This document shows, one piece after another, positions 49,505-62,964 of a stretch of 64,000 nt of DNA. Within the stretch, counting starts at the first letter, position 1, and each line of letters starts with the position of its first letter. The notes under the pieces were generated by a model. The model had not been told where the DNA came from. It saw nothing but the letters and a program-made list of their open reading frames with translations, and made no database searches. The translations under genes were made by a program, and so were the position numbers. This DNA comes from Zeus faber (Eukaryota > Chordata > Actinopteri > Zeiformes > Zeidae), in NCBI GenBank assembly GCA_960531495.1, contig OY482853.1, positions 1,363,387 through 1,427,386 of the forward strand, in the 5' to 3' direction.

Positions 49505-51999
49505 ATCTTGTGCTGCTCCCATTAGTGGTGGCCACAGCAGATCATCTGCCTCAAACACCTTGTGTTCTGCATCCTCCTCCCTGACACCACCCGCCTGCAT
49601 GTCCTCCCTCAGCACCACCATCAAGCTTCTCTTTGGCTTCCTCTTTTCCTCTTGCCTGGCAGCTCCACCCTCAGCCTCCTCCTCCCAATGTAACTCATGT
49701 CTCCTCCACACGTGTCCAAACCATCTCAATCTGGACTCTCACTTTTCCACCAAACTGTCCAACCTGAGCTGTCCCTCTAATGTCCTCATTCTTAATCCTG
49801 TCCATCCTTGTCCCTCCCAATGAAAACCTCCACATCCTCAACTCTGCCACCTCCACTTCATCCACCTGCCTTTTAGTCGGTGCCACCGCCTCTAAACCGT
49901 ACAACATGGCTGCTCTGACTACCATCCTGTACACCTCCCCCTTCACTCTGGCTGGAACCCTTCTGTCACACATAACTCCGGACACTCTTCTCCACCCGCT
50001 CCACCCTGCCTGTACTCCCTTCTCCACCTCTCTCCTGCACTCTCGCTGCTTTCGATGGTCGACCTCAAGTTCTTGAACTCATCCGCCTTCTCCACCTCCA
50101 CTCCTTGCATTCTCAGCTTTTCTCCGCCCTCCCTCCCATTCAGGCACATGTATTGTGTCTTACTCCTGCTGACTTTCATTGCTCTTCTCTCTAATGCTGC
50201 CTCCACTTCTCCAGGCTCTCCTCCACCTGCTCCCTACTCTCGCTACAGATCACAATGTCATCTGTGAACATCATAGTCCACAGAGACTCCTGCCTGACTT
50301 CATCTGTTAACCTGTCCATCACCACTGCAACAAGAAAGGTCTCAGAGCTGATCCTTGATGCAGTCCCACCTCCACTTTGATGCCTTGGTCACGCCTACTG
50401 CACACCTTACTACTGACTGACTGCCCTCATACATATCCTGTACCACTCTTACCTACTTCTCTGCCGCCCCCGACTTCCTCATGCAATACCACACTTCCTC
50501 TCTAGGCAGCCTATCATACGCTTTCTCTAAATCCACAAAGACGCAGTCAACTCCCTCTGTCCTTCCCTGTACTTTTCCATCAGTGTTCTTAAAGCAAACA
50601 TGTCATCTGTAGTACTCTTTCCTGGCATGAAACCATACTGCTGCTGGCTGATCCCCACCTCTCTTCTTAACCGAGCCTCCACTAGCCTTTCCCATAGCTT
50701 CATGCTGTGGCTGATCAACTTTATTCCCCTGTAGTTACTACAGCTCTGTACGTCTCCCTTATTCTTGAAGATGGTACCAGTACACTTCTTCTCCACTCCG
50801 GCATCCTCTCCCTTTCCAGGATGGTGTTAAACAGTCTCGTTAGGAACGTCACTGCCATCTCACCTAAACATTTCCATGCTTCTCCAGGTTTGTCATCTGG
50901 GTCAACTGTCTTTCCACTCTTCATCTCTTTTTATGCTGTTCTCACCTCATCCTTGTTAATTTGCTGCACTTCTTGATAAACTATCCCCACATCATCCACT
51001 CTTCTCTCCCTCTCATTTTCTTCATTCATCAACTCCTCAAAGTACTCCTTCCACCTTCTCAACACACTCTCCTCACTAGTCAGCACATTCCCATCATTAT
51101 CCTTCATCACCCTTAACCTGCTGTACATCCTTCCCAGCTTGGTCCCTTTGTCTTGCCAATCGGTACAAGTACTTTTCTCCTTCCTTACTGTCCAACCTCT
51201 CATACAACTCGTCGTACGCCTTTTTCTTTTCCTTTGCCACTTCTCTCTTCGCCTTGTGCCGCATCAGCTTGTACTCCTGTCTTCTTTCTTCCTCTCTCTG
51301 ACTTTCCCATTTCTTCTTCGTCAACCTCTTCTGCTCTCCTGCTCTCTCCTGTACTTCCTCATTCCACCACCAAGAGTCCTTGTCTTCCTTTCTCTTCCCA
51401 CATGATACACCGAGTACCTTCTTGATCGTCTCCCTCACCACTTCTGCAGTTGTTTCCCAGTCATCTGGTAACCCTTCATTCCCACCTATTGCCTGCTTTA
51501 CCTCTTCCCTAATTTGCACGCAACACTCCTCCTTTTTCCACTTCCACCATTTTATCTTTGGCTCTTCTTTCACTCTCTTCCTCTTCTTGGCCTCCAGAGT
51601 CATCCTACAGACCACCATCCCATGCTGCCTTGCAACACACTCCCCTACCACCACATTGCAGTCACTAATCTCTGTCCGACTGCACCTCCTGCATAAGATG
51701 TAGTCCACCTGTGTGCACCTTCCTCCACTCTTGTATGTCACCCTGTGTTCCTCCCTCTTCTTGAAATACGTATTCACAACAGCCAATTCCATCCTGTTGG
51801 TGAAATCCACCATTTGTCCTTCCACATTCCTCTCCTTGACACCATACCTACCCGTCACTTTCTCATCACCTATGTCTCTAATCCCTTCGCCAACATGCCC
51901 ATTGAGATCTGCTCCAACGACCACTCTCTCTCCCTTGGGGACACTCTCCACCACTACCTCTTCCCTAAATTGCATGCAACACTCCTCCTTTTTCAAAAT
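49505..51999 (-). mobile_element. RTE-type LINE copy, 5' truncated, with perfect 16-bp target duplication
   Basis: Both borders carry acttttacaaaatata (49,489-49,504 and 52,000-52,015). On the minus strand it encodes, with frame breaks, endonuclease remains ([27 protein letters not shown]), a linker (WKWKKEECCVQIREEVKQAI), and reverse-transcriptase pieces (QQYGFMPGKSTTDDMFALRT). The 5' end carries a displaced 40-base copy of the EECC.QFREE segment. It is very similar to the relic at 38,275 and in the same orientation. Confidence 0.9.
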
Positions 52000-52019
52000 A
52001 CTTTTACAAAATATAGTAA

Positions 52020-53785
52020 AACATTAAATAATTTTGCTGTGGACCCCCTGCAAGTCCTCTGAGGTCTGCTAGGGGTCCACAGACCACAGTTTGAAATCAA
52101 ACTTCTCAGACCAGACTAACCGCCACCCCCTGCTGGTGGCTCAGGGTTTCAGAAGAACCACGACGAGCATCCATTGTTGAATGTGCAGTTTATTGTTCAG
52201 GCAGAAACAAGCATTTGAAACAAACTAATAAAAAGCTGCTTGAGGGACTTTTAAAGTGGATCTCAGCATATGGCCGTGGAAGAGCAGGGATTCGAACCTG
52301 TGTCGGAAAACTTTGGTCCGGGCCGAGTCACATTAGGTTTGAGGAAACACCTCGTCTACGCCACAGCCTTCCTCGGGGAGAGCTGCCTATCTCACTCTCT
52401 ATGCACTTGTCTCACTCGCTCTACGCACCTGCTGGTGAGACCGGAACCTAAATCTGTCAGGAAGGACTGATCAAGTCCCGGAGTGTTTTTTGTCTTTTTT
52501 CAAGCGTGCATCCTGGTCTCTGGCTTCTTGGGGATCCTATGACTCCACTACTTGTGTATAATTGTATTTACTTTTTTGCATGACTTGATGACTTGAGAAA
52601 TGAGCTGCGTATGATCACGAATAACGAGGTGGAGCTAAATCATAGTGATGCAGGCCTCGAACGGATCTTTGACATAACTCGATAAGTTTCTGAACCTGGA
52701 GTCAGGATCCATCCCGACTCAGCCCCGGTTCCACCGACGGAAGGAAACCGACCGAGTCCAGTCTTTCATCGCTATGAAATCAATGTGACACGGAAAGTCT
52801 AATTTCTCTGTTTCCCCAAAACTCAGAGTTCTAAGAAGTTGAGTTTCCGCAGGAAGTGAAGGATCCCAGATGCGGAATCACTTCAAGACTTCCCTCTCGA
52901 CCCGAACCATTTTTTAACTAAATGATTGTTGTCTCCTCTGGAATGTGCGCCGGGTTTCTGAGCGCCACCTACTGGCTGCTCGCTTCAGTCTCCGGCGCCA
53001 ACTCCTGCTGCAGGAGGATCGCTGATGGATACTGGTCGTGGTGCAGAGCCGGATGGAACCTTATCCCAGTTCACCGAGCACCGGTCCCTGCAGTTCTGAC
53101 CGGAGCCTCCAGGCGGCGCCGTAACGAGGCATTGAACTCAAACATAAACGTGTTTTTACTAAAAACTGAAGCTTTTTACACCGAGACGCTGGTGTCACGT
53201 CAGGTCGAGTCGAGGCAGAAACCTTCAGTCAGAGTGTGTGTGTGTGTGTGTTTCCATACGACCACTCACGGCAGAAGCTGGAAACTTCCACAGGTGATTT
53301 GGGATCAATTAGTTAATTCACTCAATGACTTGATTACTGTAATGGGCTGAAAACTCCTGGAAAAAGCGGAAACAACGTTTTGAGTTTTCCTCCGACGTGT
53401 CGCTGAGCTTCATGAACCTCCAGGTGTTGGAGGAACTTTACAAACATCTGTCACCGAGGGAAAGCTGCCAGGTGTGAAGGGTCACACTTCACTTCCTGTA
53501 CAGCAGAGGAGCTTTTGCATTCTGTGGGTTTGTGTTTGTTTGTTGACATTCTGTACACGAACTTTGACCTCGTGCCTGGTCCATCAATGAGATGAACCTC
53601 TGGATTCTATGTGGAGTTGTTGCAGTGCTGTAGCCTGGTGCAGAGTGGGTGGGGCTGATGGGCGGGGCTAGCCCAGAGGAAAGCTGCAGATTGGCCGATG
53701 TCCGTGGCGATAACCCTGCAAACAACAAACAAATCGAAACAGTTTGAACAAACAGAGGAGACTTCACAGTACTGGATCCCAGTTT
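52020..53785. other. Region without a recognised gene
   Basis: 52,270-52,370 includes agggattcgaacctgtg, a B box-like motif in reverse, but no foldable tRNA was recognised around it. A frame at 52,922-53,350 and a minus frame at 53,489-53,767 show no family signature. A (GT)n stretch lies near 53,229. Confidence 0.4.
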
Positions 53786-56629
53786 AGACCATCAAATCAG
53801 AAATTATCACACGCCCTGGCTTGTAAAACAATATATGAGTGATCTTTAACACCTCACTTTTGACAGATAAAGAATTTATCCCTTTCTTTTCCAGAGAATA
53901 GACTTCCTTCATTGAACTGAATGACTCCCCAGAAATATCACCATCCTTACTCTGGGAAACAGCTAAGGCAGTTCTAAGAGGTAGTATTATTTCATTCTCC
54001 ACTCACAAGAAAAAGAAAGGACAAGAATGCCAAAATAAACTCGAACAGCAACTAAAGGAGTTGCACTCCGAATAGCCCACTCATCCACTGAGCGAATCCG
54101 AAATGAGATCCGGACAAATCTCAACTTGACAATATCAACCATCAAAAGACACAATTCCTCATGCAACAAACAAGAGCAAATTATTTTGAATTCAATGACA
54201 AACCAGGTAAATTTCTTGCCAATCAATTGAAACTCGAAAAAACATTTATTACAACCATCAAAGATCCACAGGGTAGGATAACATACTCCCTGCAAGACAT
54301 CAATAACATATTTAGAGACTTTTATAATAACCGATATCACTCGGATAATGAATCTAATATATCAAACATTCACTCATTCCTTGATGATATTGACCTCCCT
54401 AAACTTTCGATGGAGCAGGCTACCACCTTAGAGCAACCACTTACTCGAGAAGAACTCAGGAAAGCTCTCTTCTTTATGCCCAACAATATATCACCTGGAT
54501 CAGATGGCTACCCTGCTGAATTCTATAAACACTTCTGGCCACTTGTTTCCCCATTATTCACCAGAATGGTTAAGGAGGTGAACCTCCACCATGCCTCCGC
54601 ACATGAATACTGCTCTCATTTTGGTTTTGCTCAAACCCAATAAGGACCCAACCCTCACCTCCAGTTATAGACCCATAAGCCTAATTAATTGCGACTTTAA
54701 CATTATGAGTAAAACATTTACCAAAAGAATTGAAAAAGTAATTCCATTTATCATTCACCCAGACCAAACAGGCTTTGTCAAAGGCAGACACTCATCCAGC
54801 AAATGGGCCGTTTATTCAGATCAGCATTTTTTCAAAGGAACAACTTAAATACTGGTTTTGCTTGTTTAGATACCGAAAAATCATTTGACAGAGTTAATTG
54901 GACAAATCTCTTTTCAATCCTCAAAAAATTTGGCTTTAGTCACTCATTCAATGGATCAGAATTCTGTACAACTCACCATCTGCTTCTGTCATCACCAATG
55001 GTTACACTTCAGTGTTTCACTCTACAACGTGGCACAAGACAAGGATGTCTGCTCTCCACTTTACTATTCACCATCTTTATTGAACCCCTCGCGGCAGCAG
55101 TAATATCGTTGGCATACAAACAGGAAACTGTTCACAGAATCAGTTTGTATGCAGAGGATATCTTGTTGTATTTACGGAATCCAATATCATCCCTACTGGA
55201 GGTGTTCAATCTTATATCTAAATTCTCAGCTATCTCATATTCAATAAATTGGACTAAAACCACGGTCATACCACTCAGTGAGGAAGACTGGAATGCTGTC
55301 ATGCTGAAACTTCCCTTAACCATCAAAATGGGCAACATTAGATACCTTGGTATTGATATCTCCAACAATCTGTCAGATTTGTTTACCATTAACTTTACTC
55401 CTTTGATCAAATCCATTGACGAAGACCTCATTCGATGGAACGAACTACCCATCTCACTAATGGGTAGGATAGCAGCAGTGAAAATGAATATATACTACCA
55501 AAAATAAACTTTATTTTTCAATGACCCCAGTCCAACCAACAGTGCATTGGTTTAATACTCTAGACTCAATAGTCAATACATTTTATTGAATATACAAGAA
55601 ACCGAGAATTAAACTAGCAACACTACAGATAAACAAAGACTGTTGTGGCCTAGCAGCCCCAAACTTCAGGTACTACTATCCCGGGAACCATCTTCAATTT
55701 ATAATTTAATAGTTACAACCAGAGCTACAATTGGGCCATGGATGGCGAGACACTGAACAAACAGAATGTCAGGAGTTATCAATATCTGATCTCCCATTCT
55801 TTACTGAATCAATAAGGAAACACAATTGCTTTAAAAAAAAAAACGTTCATCACAACGACTCTGTCAGCCTGGCGGAGCTTCCTCAAACTCAGTGGTTACA
55901 CTCTTATCTCCAAACAATTTCACCCAATCTGCCACAACCCAGATTTTTTGGTTAAAAACAGACCAATAATCTTTAGGACTTGAAAAAGAAAAGGAATTAC
56001 TCATCTGGAACAAATTTTTCAAAAAAATGTGCTTATATCCTTCCCAACCTGAACCCAAAGGTATAATATCGGTGGTCACAGCTTCCTTCAATTCCTTCAC
56101 TACAGCAGTCTCTAAAAGTTCAAATCAAATTACATCCTACAATCACCTTAGATGATTGAACATCAATCCCTTTTCCAGAATATACAAACTTTTATTTAAA
56201 TCAGACGACACTTTGTCTTTACCTACCATGGAATGGGAAAGAGATCTTGCTGTTCCCACCGATATCAACCTGTGGAATCTTATTTGCAACAACACCTTGT
56301 GCCCCACGACTCCAAAATGCAACTCATCCAACATAACATTCTGCACATAGCTCATATCACGGACACAAAATGTTCAAAATGGGTTTTGTGGATAAAGACG
56401 TTTGCTCTCACTCTTCCCTTGATACCAGAGATGACTACTTTCATGCCTTCTGGCTCTGCCCACCTATCCAAACATTCTGGACCAACATCACCAAGAAGAT
56501 ATCAACCCTTCTGTGTCACAGCATTCCAGTCTCCCTGTCTGTATGTCTCCTTGACAACCTCTCCTCAGTTAACCCACCACTTAAACACCATCAACCCATT
56601 TTAATCGCCTTAACAATTGCCAATTGCCT

Positions 56630-57930
56630 GCCGTGTGTTGGTTGGGGGCGTCACTGTGGGTTTGGGGCTTGGGTTGGGGGCGGGGGGTGCGGGTCCACGG
56701 GTTGACGGGGTGGCGCACCGCTGGGGTCGCCCGCCCCGTGGGTGGGGTGGCTGGGCTTGCGCGTCCTTCTGCGTCCCGTGGGGGGGGGGTGGCCTGCCTA
56801 TCGTGCCGGGGCTGGTTAGGCGTTCCGTCTGGTCCTGTCACCCAGGGGCATGAACCTGGTTGGGTGTGCTTGGCACGGCTCTCACTATGTGGCCTCCTTT
56901 GGTGGGGTACCTGTCCTCGGTGGGTGTTCTCGGTGTGCGGGGCACTTGTCACTGGGAGGTCGGGCTGTGGATGGTGGGGCCATCTGGCGCCCTCTGTTCT
57001 GTGGTCCGCATACTCAGTGGCCGGGGGCTAACCAGGGGCCTGATGGGGGCATGGAGCTGCCTGGCATGGCGGAGGCGCATGGCGGGCTGCTCTGCGCCCG
57101 TGGCTGATTGCTGTAGGTCGGGTGCCACTAGGTACGGGGGGTGGGCATGCTAGGGTGCGGTCGGGTCTGGGGTGGGGTCCGCGTGGTCGCTCCCCAGCCT
57201 GCTGCGCCCCTGCGTCGATCTGGTCGCGCTTTGCCTATCTCTCCCAGTGCCAAAACTCATACTCAGAACATACACCACACAATAGGCCTAGAGCTTTAGG
57301 GATGGGTGGGGTACGAGCTATGTGGGTGGGGATGCGGCGGGCAGCTGCCATCCTGCCTGTCACGCTCCTGCCCCAGGAATGTCCGTCCCGGAATTAAAAT
57401 TCCGGGACGGACTCCCACCCGGCTGGGAGTCCTGGCGGCTCGCGCCTGGTGGCTTTGGATGTGCTGCGACCTGGCGGGGCTGCGGAGAGCGCCGCCGGGT
57501 GCCTTCTGGGGCCTGTGGGGGGGGCTGCTTGCTGTTGTGGGTGTGGGTTGGGGTGTGGGGGGCAGCTGTTGGCCCTTGCTCCCGCTGTGCGGCTTCTCTG
57601 CGGCGGGTGCCCCGGGTACCAGGGTTGGTGGAGGGCCTGTATATCTGGCAGCCTGCTGGCATTGGCTGGGGGGGGGGGGGCTAACATCCAGTTGCCCCCC
57701 ACTGAGCACACTCTGCTACGTGGATGGGCACTCGGCGCTCGCGGGCAGGTGGGGTGTCTCGTCGGCTGCGATGGGGCGGGCCTTGCCCTTGCGCAGGGCG
57801 GGCAGTTTGGGCGGCGTGTCGGGCTGTCGGCGCGGGTCTGGATCCGGGACTGCGGTCCGTGCCTGGCGCCGACGGCCCGGGTTCTGTGCCTGCGGCCGCA
57901 GGGCAGGGTACACGTTCACCGGTGAACACC
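56630..57930. other. G-rich region, probable L1 3' untranslated part
   Basis: Long G-rich, C-poor stretches on the + strand (many ggggg and tgggg runs) follow directly after the L1 frame. The long reading frames here on both strands have no domain and reflect the absence of A/T-rich stops. A (CA)n run lies at 57,929-57,951. Confidence 0.5.
57381..57412. other. Perfect 14-bp inverted repeat (hairpin)
   Basis: The left arm gtccgtcccggaat (57,381-57,394) and right arm attccgggacggac (57,399-57,412) are exact complements around a TAAA loop, inside the G-rich region. Confidence 0.9.
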
Positions 57931-58540
57931 TTACACACACACACACACACCAGCACCCTCCTGGTTGCATCCCTCTCCTTTTCTCCCTCATTTGCTGCCA
58001 TAACTATGACAGGAAGAGGCCACGTGACCAGTTGTAGTTCCACTTTTCCTGAACCTGATTGACTGTTTTTCAATACATGTTGTCGTCCAGTGTTGATGTT
58101 TTTGTATAAATGTTGTTTGCTTCTCTGTTTGTTTGTCTCACCGTGGTGATTCTCCCTCTTGGAGTAGTGATCAGTTGTTTATAGAGCCAAACATGGTAAA
58201 TAGTTCTCCAAAACAGGAGGATTGGTGGCAGCTCGTGCTCTGCTCGTCCTGCAGCTCGTCCACAGGACAGAGTTGTTGCAGCAGTTGTTGATGATTTAAG
58301 AATGAATAAAGAGTCGTTGCAGGTTGACAAGTTCAACTCCACTTGCAGACCAACTCTGTCCTAGATGCAATGGAACAAATACTGTGTGTTGTATGTCCAG
58401 CATGCTGACAGCACAGGTTAAAAAAAAAAAAAAAAGAAACAGTTTGTCACAAGGTTTTTCTCACTGTAGTTACCGCATGATGTAGTACCACACCTGTCCC
58501 GGAGGGGGCGCCAGAGGGGGAGCGGGCAGGAAGGCGGGGC

Positions 58541-60171
58541 CTATCCCCGGCTGTTGGGCAGACGACTGATGCTGATCCGGTCCATGGGCGGACTGACTCG
58601 TCGCCGTGGCAACTCCAGAACTTTCCTAAACAGAAAGAAGAGAAACAGCGGGAACATGAGATAAAAAACGAGAAGAGAAAATATGATATTATCACCTGGG
58701 GGCGGGGCGGGGCGGGGGTTACTTGTACTTGTACCGCGTTGTCATGGTGATTGAACTTGTACTGCATCTTCGTGGTGATTGTACCGTGTCGTCAAGGTGA
58801 CCTTCATGGTTTGAGGACATTGTTGTTCTGACTGGTTCCATGTTCCAGCTGGTTTGGGCTTGGACCCAGTGACCTGCAGGTCGACCAGGAGCTCATATGA
58901 TCCAGATGCATATTTCCATGTTGTCGTTTCCATGGAGACGCTCGTCCAGGTCCCACAGCCTCAGATAGAGGTCTTCGCTTCCTGGAAGACGGGTCTATTT
59001 TACCATCCATTCATCTATCTATCTGTCTATCCATCCATCCATCCTCTATCAGTTTATCTGGGTCCCTCAGCAGCATCTCAGCAGAGCGTCCACACGTTCT
59101 TTTCCAGCAGCTTCTTCCATCTTTTCCTGGGGAACTTGAAGGTGTTCCCATGGTAACAGAGAATCCCTCCAGTGGCTCCTGGGGGCCCAAAGAGCCTCCT
59201 CCTTGTTGGTCAAGCGCACCTTCAAGTGGAGGTCGTTAGGGGCGACCTGGTTGGATGCCTGATGTGGGAGGAGCCTCAGTTGGTCCTGTATCCCTGGGGA
59301 GGGCTGGATTGGAGGTTGACCACCAAACTACAAGCTGTGAAATGATGTAGGATCACACTGCTCTTCTCTTCTGTTATTTCTGGGCTAGGGCTGCACGGCA
59401 TTATGGGATATCCTACGCTTCTCAACGAGGTCCACCCAAATCAATGAAGCTGACAAGGATGCATCCTCTGCTTCCTCAACGCCCTCCCTGTCCAGGAAGT
59501 GAGGGGTGAGTCCTACCTCTTGTTGGACTGTTTGGTCTCCATGACGCTGATTGACAGACGGTCCACGGGCGTGTTGTTTCCAGGGAAACTCCTCTTCCTT
59601 TTGGGCTCGATGACCTCATTCTCCATCCTTACCAGGTGGTCCAACAGCAGCAGCTTAGCCGACAACTCTCCACCGGTCTTTTCACCCCCTGAATGCAGCG
59701 GAGACCCCGACAGCACCGTGCCCACCGGCTGTAACACAACAGGGCTGTTTTTAGGCCTCGATCATTACAGATGAGCACACACAAGTGTGAGCTGCAACCT
59801 GGCAACTCCCAGTGTGCACCAGCAGCTGCAACCTGGCAACTCCCAGTGTGCACCAGCAGCTACAACCTGGCAACTCCCAGTGTGCACCAGCAGCTACAAC
59901 CTGGCAACTCCCAGTGTGCACCAGCAGCTGACTGTGGTTGGACTGTCTGTGTGGAGCAATGTGGATCTGTATTATACAGTATGATGTTAACTGGACCCAA
60001 GGTAGTGGTAGTCATACAGGTAGTGTAGGTCTGGTGTGGTGGAGGAGGCGGAGGAGGTGGTGGAGGCGGTGGAGGTCTCACCTGTCCATGTTGTGGGTTG
60101 AGCCTCAGACCGTCAACGCTGTGGAGCAGAGAGACTGAGAGCAGGACGGACAGAAGGACACAGCCCAGCAT
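58541..60171 (-). CDS. ostn: Osteocrin (musclin) secreted peptide precursor
   Basis: Three exons, 60082-60171 (ATG), 59517-59728 and 58541-58625 (TAG), join in frame to 128 residues, against 133 in human. Osteocrin is a bone/muscle hormone that binds the clearance receptor NPR-C and so raises local natriuretic peptide levels. Exon 1 is a signal peptide (MLGCVLLSVLLSVSLLHSVD). Exon 2 has the conserved helix ELSAKLLLLDHLVRMENEVI, a dibasic KRKR cleavage site and the first natriuretic-like motif, TPVDRLS. Exon 3 gives RKVLELPRRR, a second cleavage site, then VSPPMDRISISRLPNSRG, which aligns with the human C-terminal motif. Splice sites are all GT-AG. Intron 1 has polyproline-like CCT runs and a 34-bp repeat. 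Confidence 0.94.
58980..59052. repeat. (ATCT/ATCC)n microsatellite in ostn intron 2
   Basis: The run ccatccattcatctatctat, continuing to ctgtctatccatccatccat, is a short compound tetranucleotide array. Confidence 0.85.
59791..59931. repeat. 34-bp minisatellite, four copies, in ostn intron 1
   Basis: The unit gctgcaacctggcaactccc followed by agtgtgcaccagca repeats every 34 bases (59,791 and 59,825 are successive starts), with one g/a variant (gctgcaacc/gctacaacc). Confidence 0.95.
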
Positions 60172-60177
60172 CTAAGG

Positions 60178-61014
60178 AAGCACATTACTACACACATTAC
60201 TACTATACACATTACTACTACACATAGTACTACTACAGTGTACTGTGTGTATACACACACTACTACTACTACTATACACAGTACTACTACACGCACACTA
60301 CTACACACAGTACTACACACATAACTACTACACACACACTATAACATGTACTACTACTACACACATTCCTACACACATTACTACTACAGACACTACTACT
60401 ACTACTACTACACACATAACTATTACACAGACACTATTACACAGTGTGCTTCACACACTACTGCTACACACACACACACACACTACTACACACACTACTA
60501 CACACTTACTACTACACACACACTATTACACACTCTACTACATGCACAGACTACCAGACACATTACTACTACACGTACACTATTACACACAGTACTGCAC
60601 ACACTTCTACCACACACATTACTACTACACACACTACCACTACACACACTACTACACACTTACTACTACACACACACGATTACACACACTACCACATGCA
60701 CATACTACTAGACACATTACTACTACACATACACTATTACACACAGTACTACACACACTACTACTACACACATTACTACTACACACACTACCACTACACA
60801 CACTACTACACACAACTACTACATACTCACCACTGCAAGCACCACGACACACACACACACACACACTACTACACACACTGCTACTATACAGACACACTAC
60901 TACACACACATGCTATAACACACACACACACACACTACTACACACACTGCTACTATACAGACACACTACTACACACACTGCTACTATACAGACACACTAC
61001 TACACACACATGCT

Positions 61015-61045
<31 letters not shown>

Positions 61046-61092
61046 TACAAACACACTGCTACTATACACACACACTACTACACACACATGCT

Positions 61093-61141
<49 letters not shown>

Positions 61142-61937
61142 CTACACACACTGCTACTATACAGACACACTACTACACACACATGCTATAACACACACAC
61201 ACACACACACTACTACACACACATGCTATAACACACACACACACACACTACTACACACACTGCTACTATACAGACACACTACTACACACACTGCTACTAT
61301 ACAGACACACTACTACACACACATGCCATAACACACACACACACACACACACACACTACTACACACACATGCTATAACACACACACACACATACTACTAC
61401 ACACACATGCTATAACACACACACACACACTACTACACACACATGCTATAACACACACACACACACACACACACTACTACACACACATGCTATAACACAC
61501 ACACACACACACCGACACACTACTACACACACATGCTATAACAAAAACACACACGCACACTACTACACACACATGCTATAACGCACACACACACTACTAC
61601 ACACACGCTATAACACACACACACACACACTACTACACACACATGCTATAACACACACACACCGACACACTACTACACACACATGCTATAACAAAAACAC
61701 ACACGCACACTACTACACACACATGCTATAACGCACACACACACTACTACACACACGCTATAACACACACACACACACACACTACTACACACACATGCTA
61801 TAACACACCCACACACACACACTACGACACACACGCTATAACACACACACACACACACTACTACACACACATGCTATAACACACACACACACACACTACT
61901 ACTACTACACACACATGCTATAACACACACACACGCT

Positions 61938-61972
<35 letters not shown>

Positions 61973-62380
61973 CTACACACACATGCTATAACACACACAC
62001 ACACACTACTACACACACATGCTATAACACACACACACACACTACTACACACACATGCTATAACACACACACACACACTACTACTACACACACATGCTAT
62101 AACACACACACACACACACACTACTACACACACATGCTATAACACACACACACACACACTACTACACACACATGCTATAACACACACACACACACACTAC
62201 TACACACACATGCTATAACACACACACACTACTACACACATATGCTATAACACACACACACACTACTACACACACATGCTATAACACACACACACACACA
62301 CTACTACACACACATGCTATAACACACACACACACACACTACTACTACTACACACACATGCTATAACACACACACACGCT

Positions 62381-62417
<37 letters not shown>

Positions 62418-62729
62418 CTACACACACATGCTATAACACACACACACACACTACTACACACACATGCTATAACACACACACACACACTACTACACACACA
62501 TGCTATAACACACACACACACACTACTACTACACACACATGCTATAACACACACACACACACACACTACTACACACACATGCTATAACACACACACACAC
62601 ACACTACTACACACACATGCTATAACACACACACACACACACACACTACTACACACACATGCTATAACACACACACACTACTACACACATATGCTATAAC
62701 ACACACACACACTACTACACACACATGCT

Positions 62730-62766
<37 letters not shown>

Positions 62767-62851
62767 CTACACACACATGCTATAACACACGCACACACAC
62801 TACTACACACACATGCTATAACACACACACACACTACTACACACACATGCT

Positions 62852-62882
<31 letters not shown>

Positions 62883-62933
62883 TACTACACACATATGCTA
62901 TAACACACACACACACTACTACACACACATGCT

Positions 62934-62964
<31 letters not shown>

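Larger units (their letters stand above)
53800..58434 (+). mobile_element. Decayed L1-type LINE, 5' truncated
   Basis: The sequence starts within the region between endonuclease and reverse transcriptase. Recognisable parts in several frames are FEFNDKPGKFLANQLKLEKT, NNISPGSDGYPAEFYKHFWP, SSYRPISLINCDFNIMSKTF, HPDQTGFVKGRHSS, LQRGTRQGCLLSTLLFTIFI and LYAEDILLYL. In that last motif the catalytic YADD reads YAED. IRYLGIDISNNLSDL follows. Several stops and frame changes make it non-functional. A zinc-knuckle-side end near 56,600 is followed by a G-rich tail region; an A17-type run at 58,418-58,434 may be the poly(A) tail. It resembles fish Swimmer-like L1 elements, from memory. Confidence 0.82.

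Noticed and set aside
52270-52370. Possible tRNA on the minus strand (B box-like ggttcgaatccct)
   Set aside because: The rest of the sequence does not fold into a cloverleaf by eye, and the A box is not convincing.
53489-53767. Minus frame with an acceptor-like start (tttgcag) and a terminal-exon look
   Set aside because: No family signature and no partner exon found. The neighbouring uts2b gene expected from mammalian synteny was sought by its CFWKYC motif and not seen.
56581-58073. Several overlapping frames of 80-240 codons rich in Gly, Trp and Arg
   Set aside because: Chance frames in G-rich, stop-poor DNA on both strands, without domains.
60245-61331. Thr/His/Tyr-rich frames up to 295 codons
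   Set aside because: Translations of the CA-rich array.
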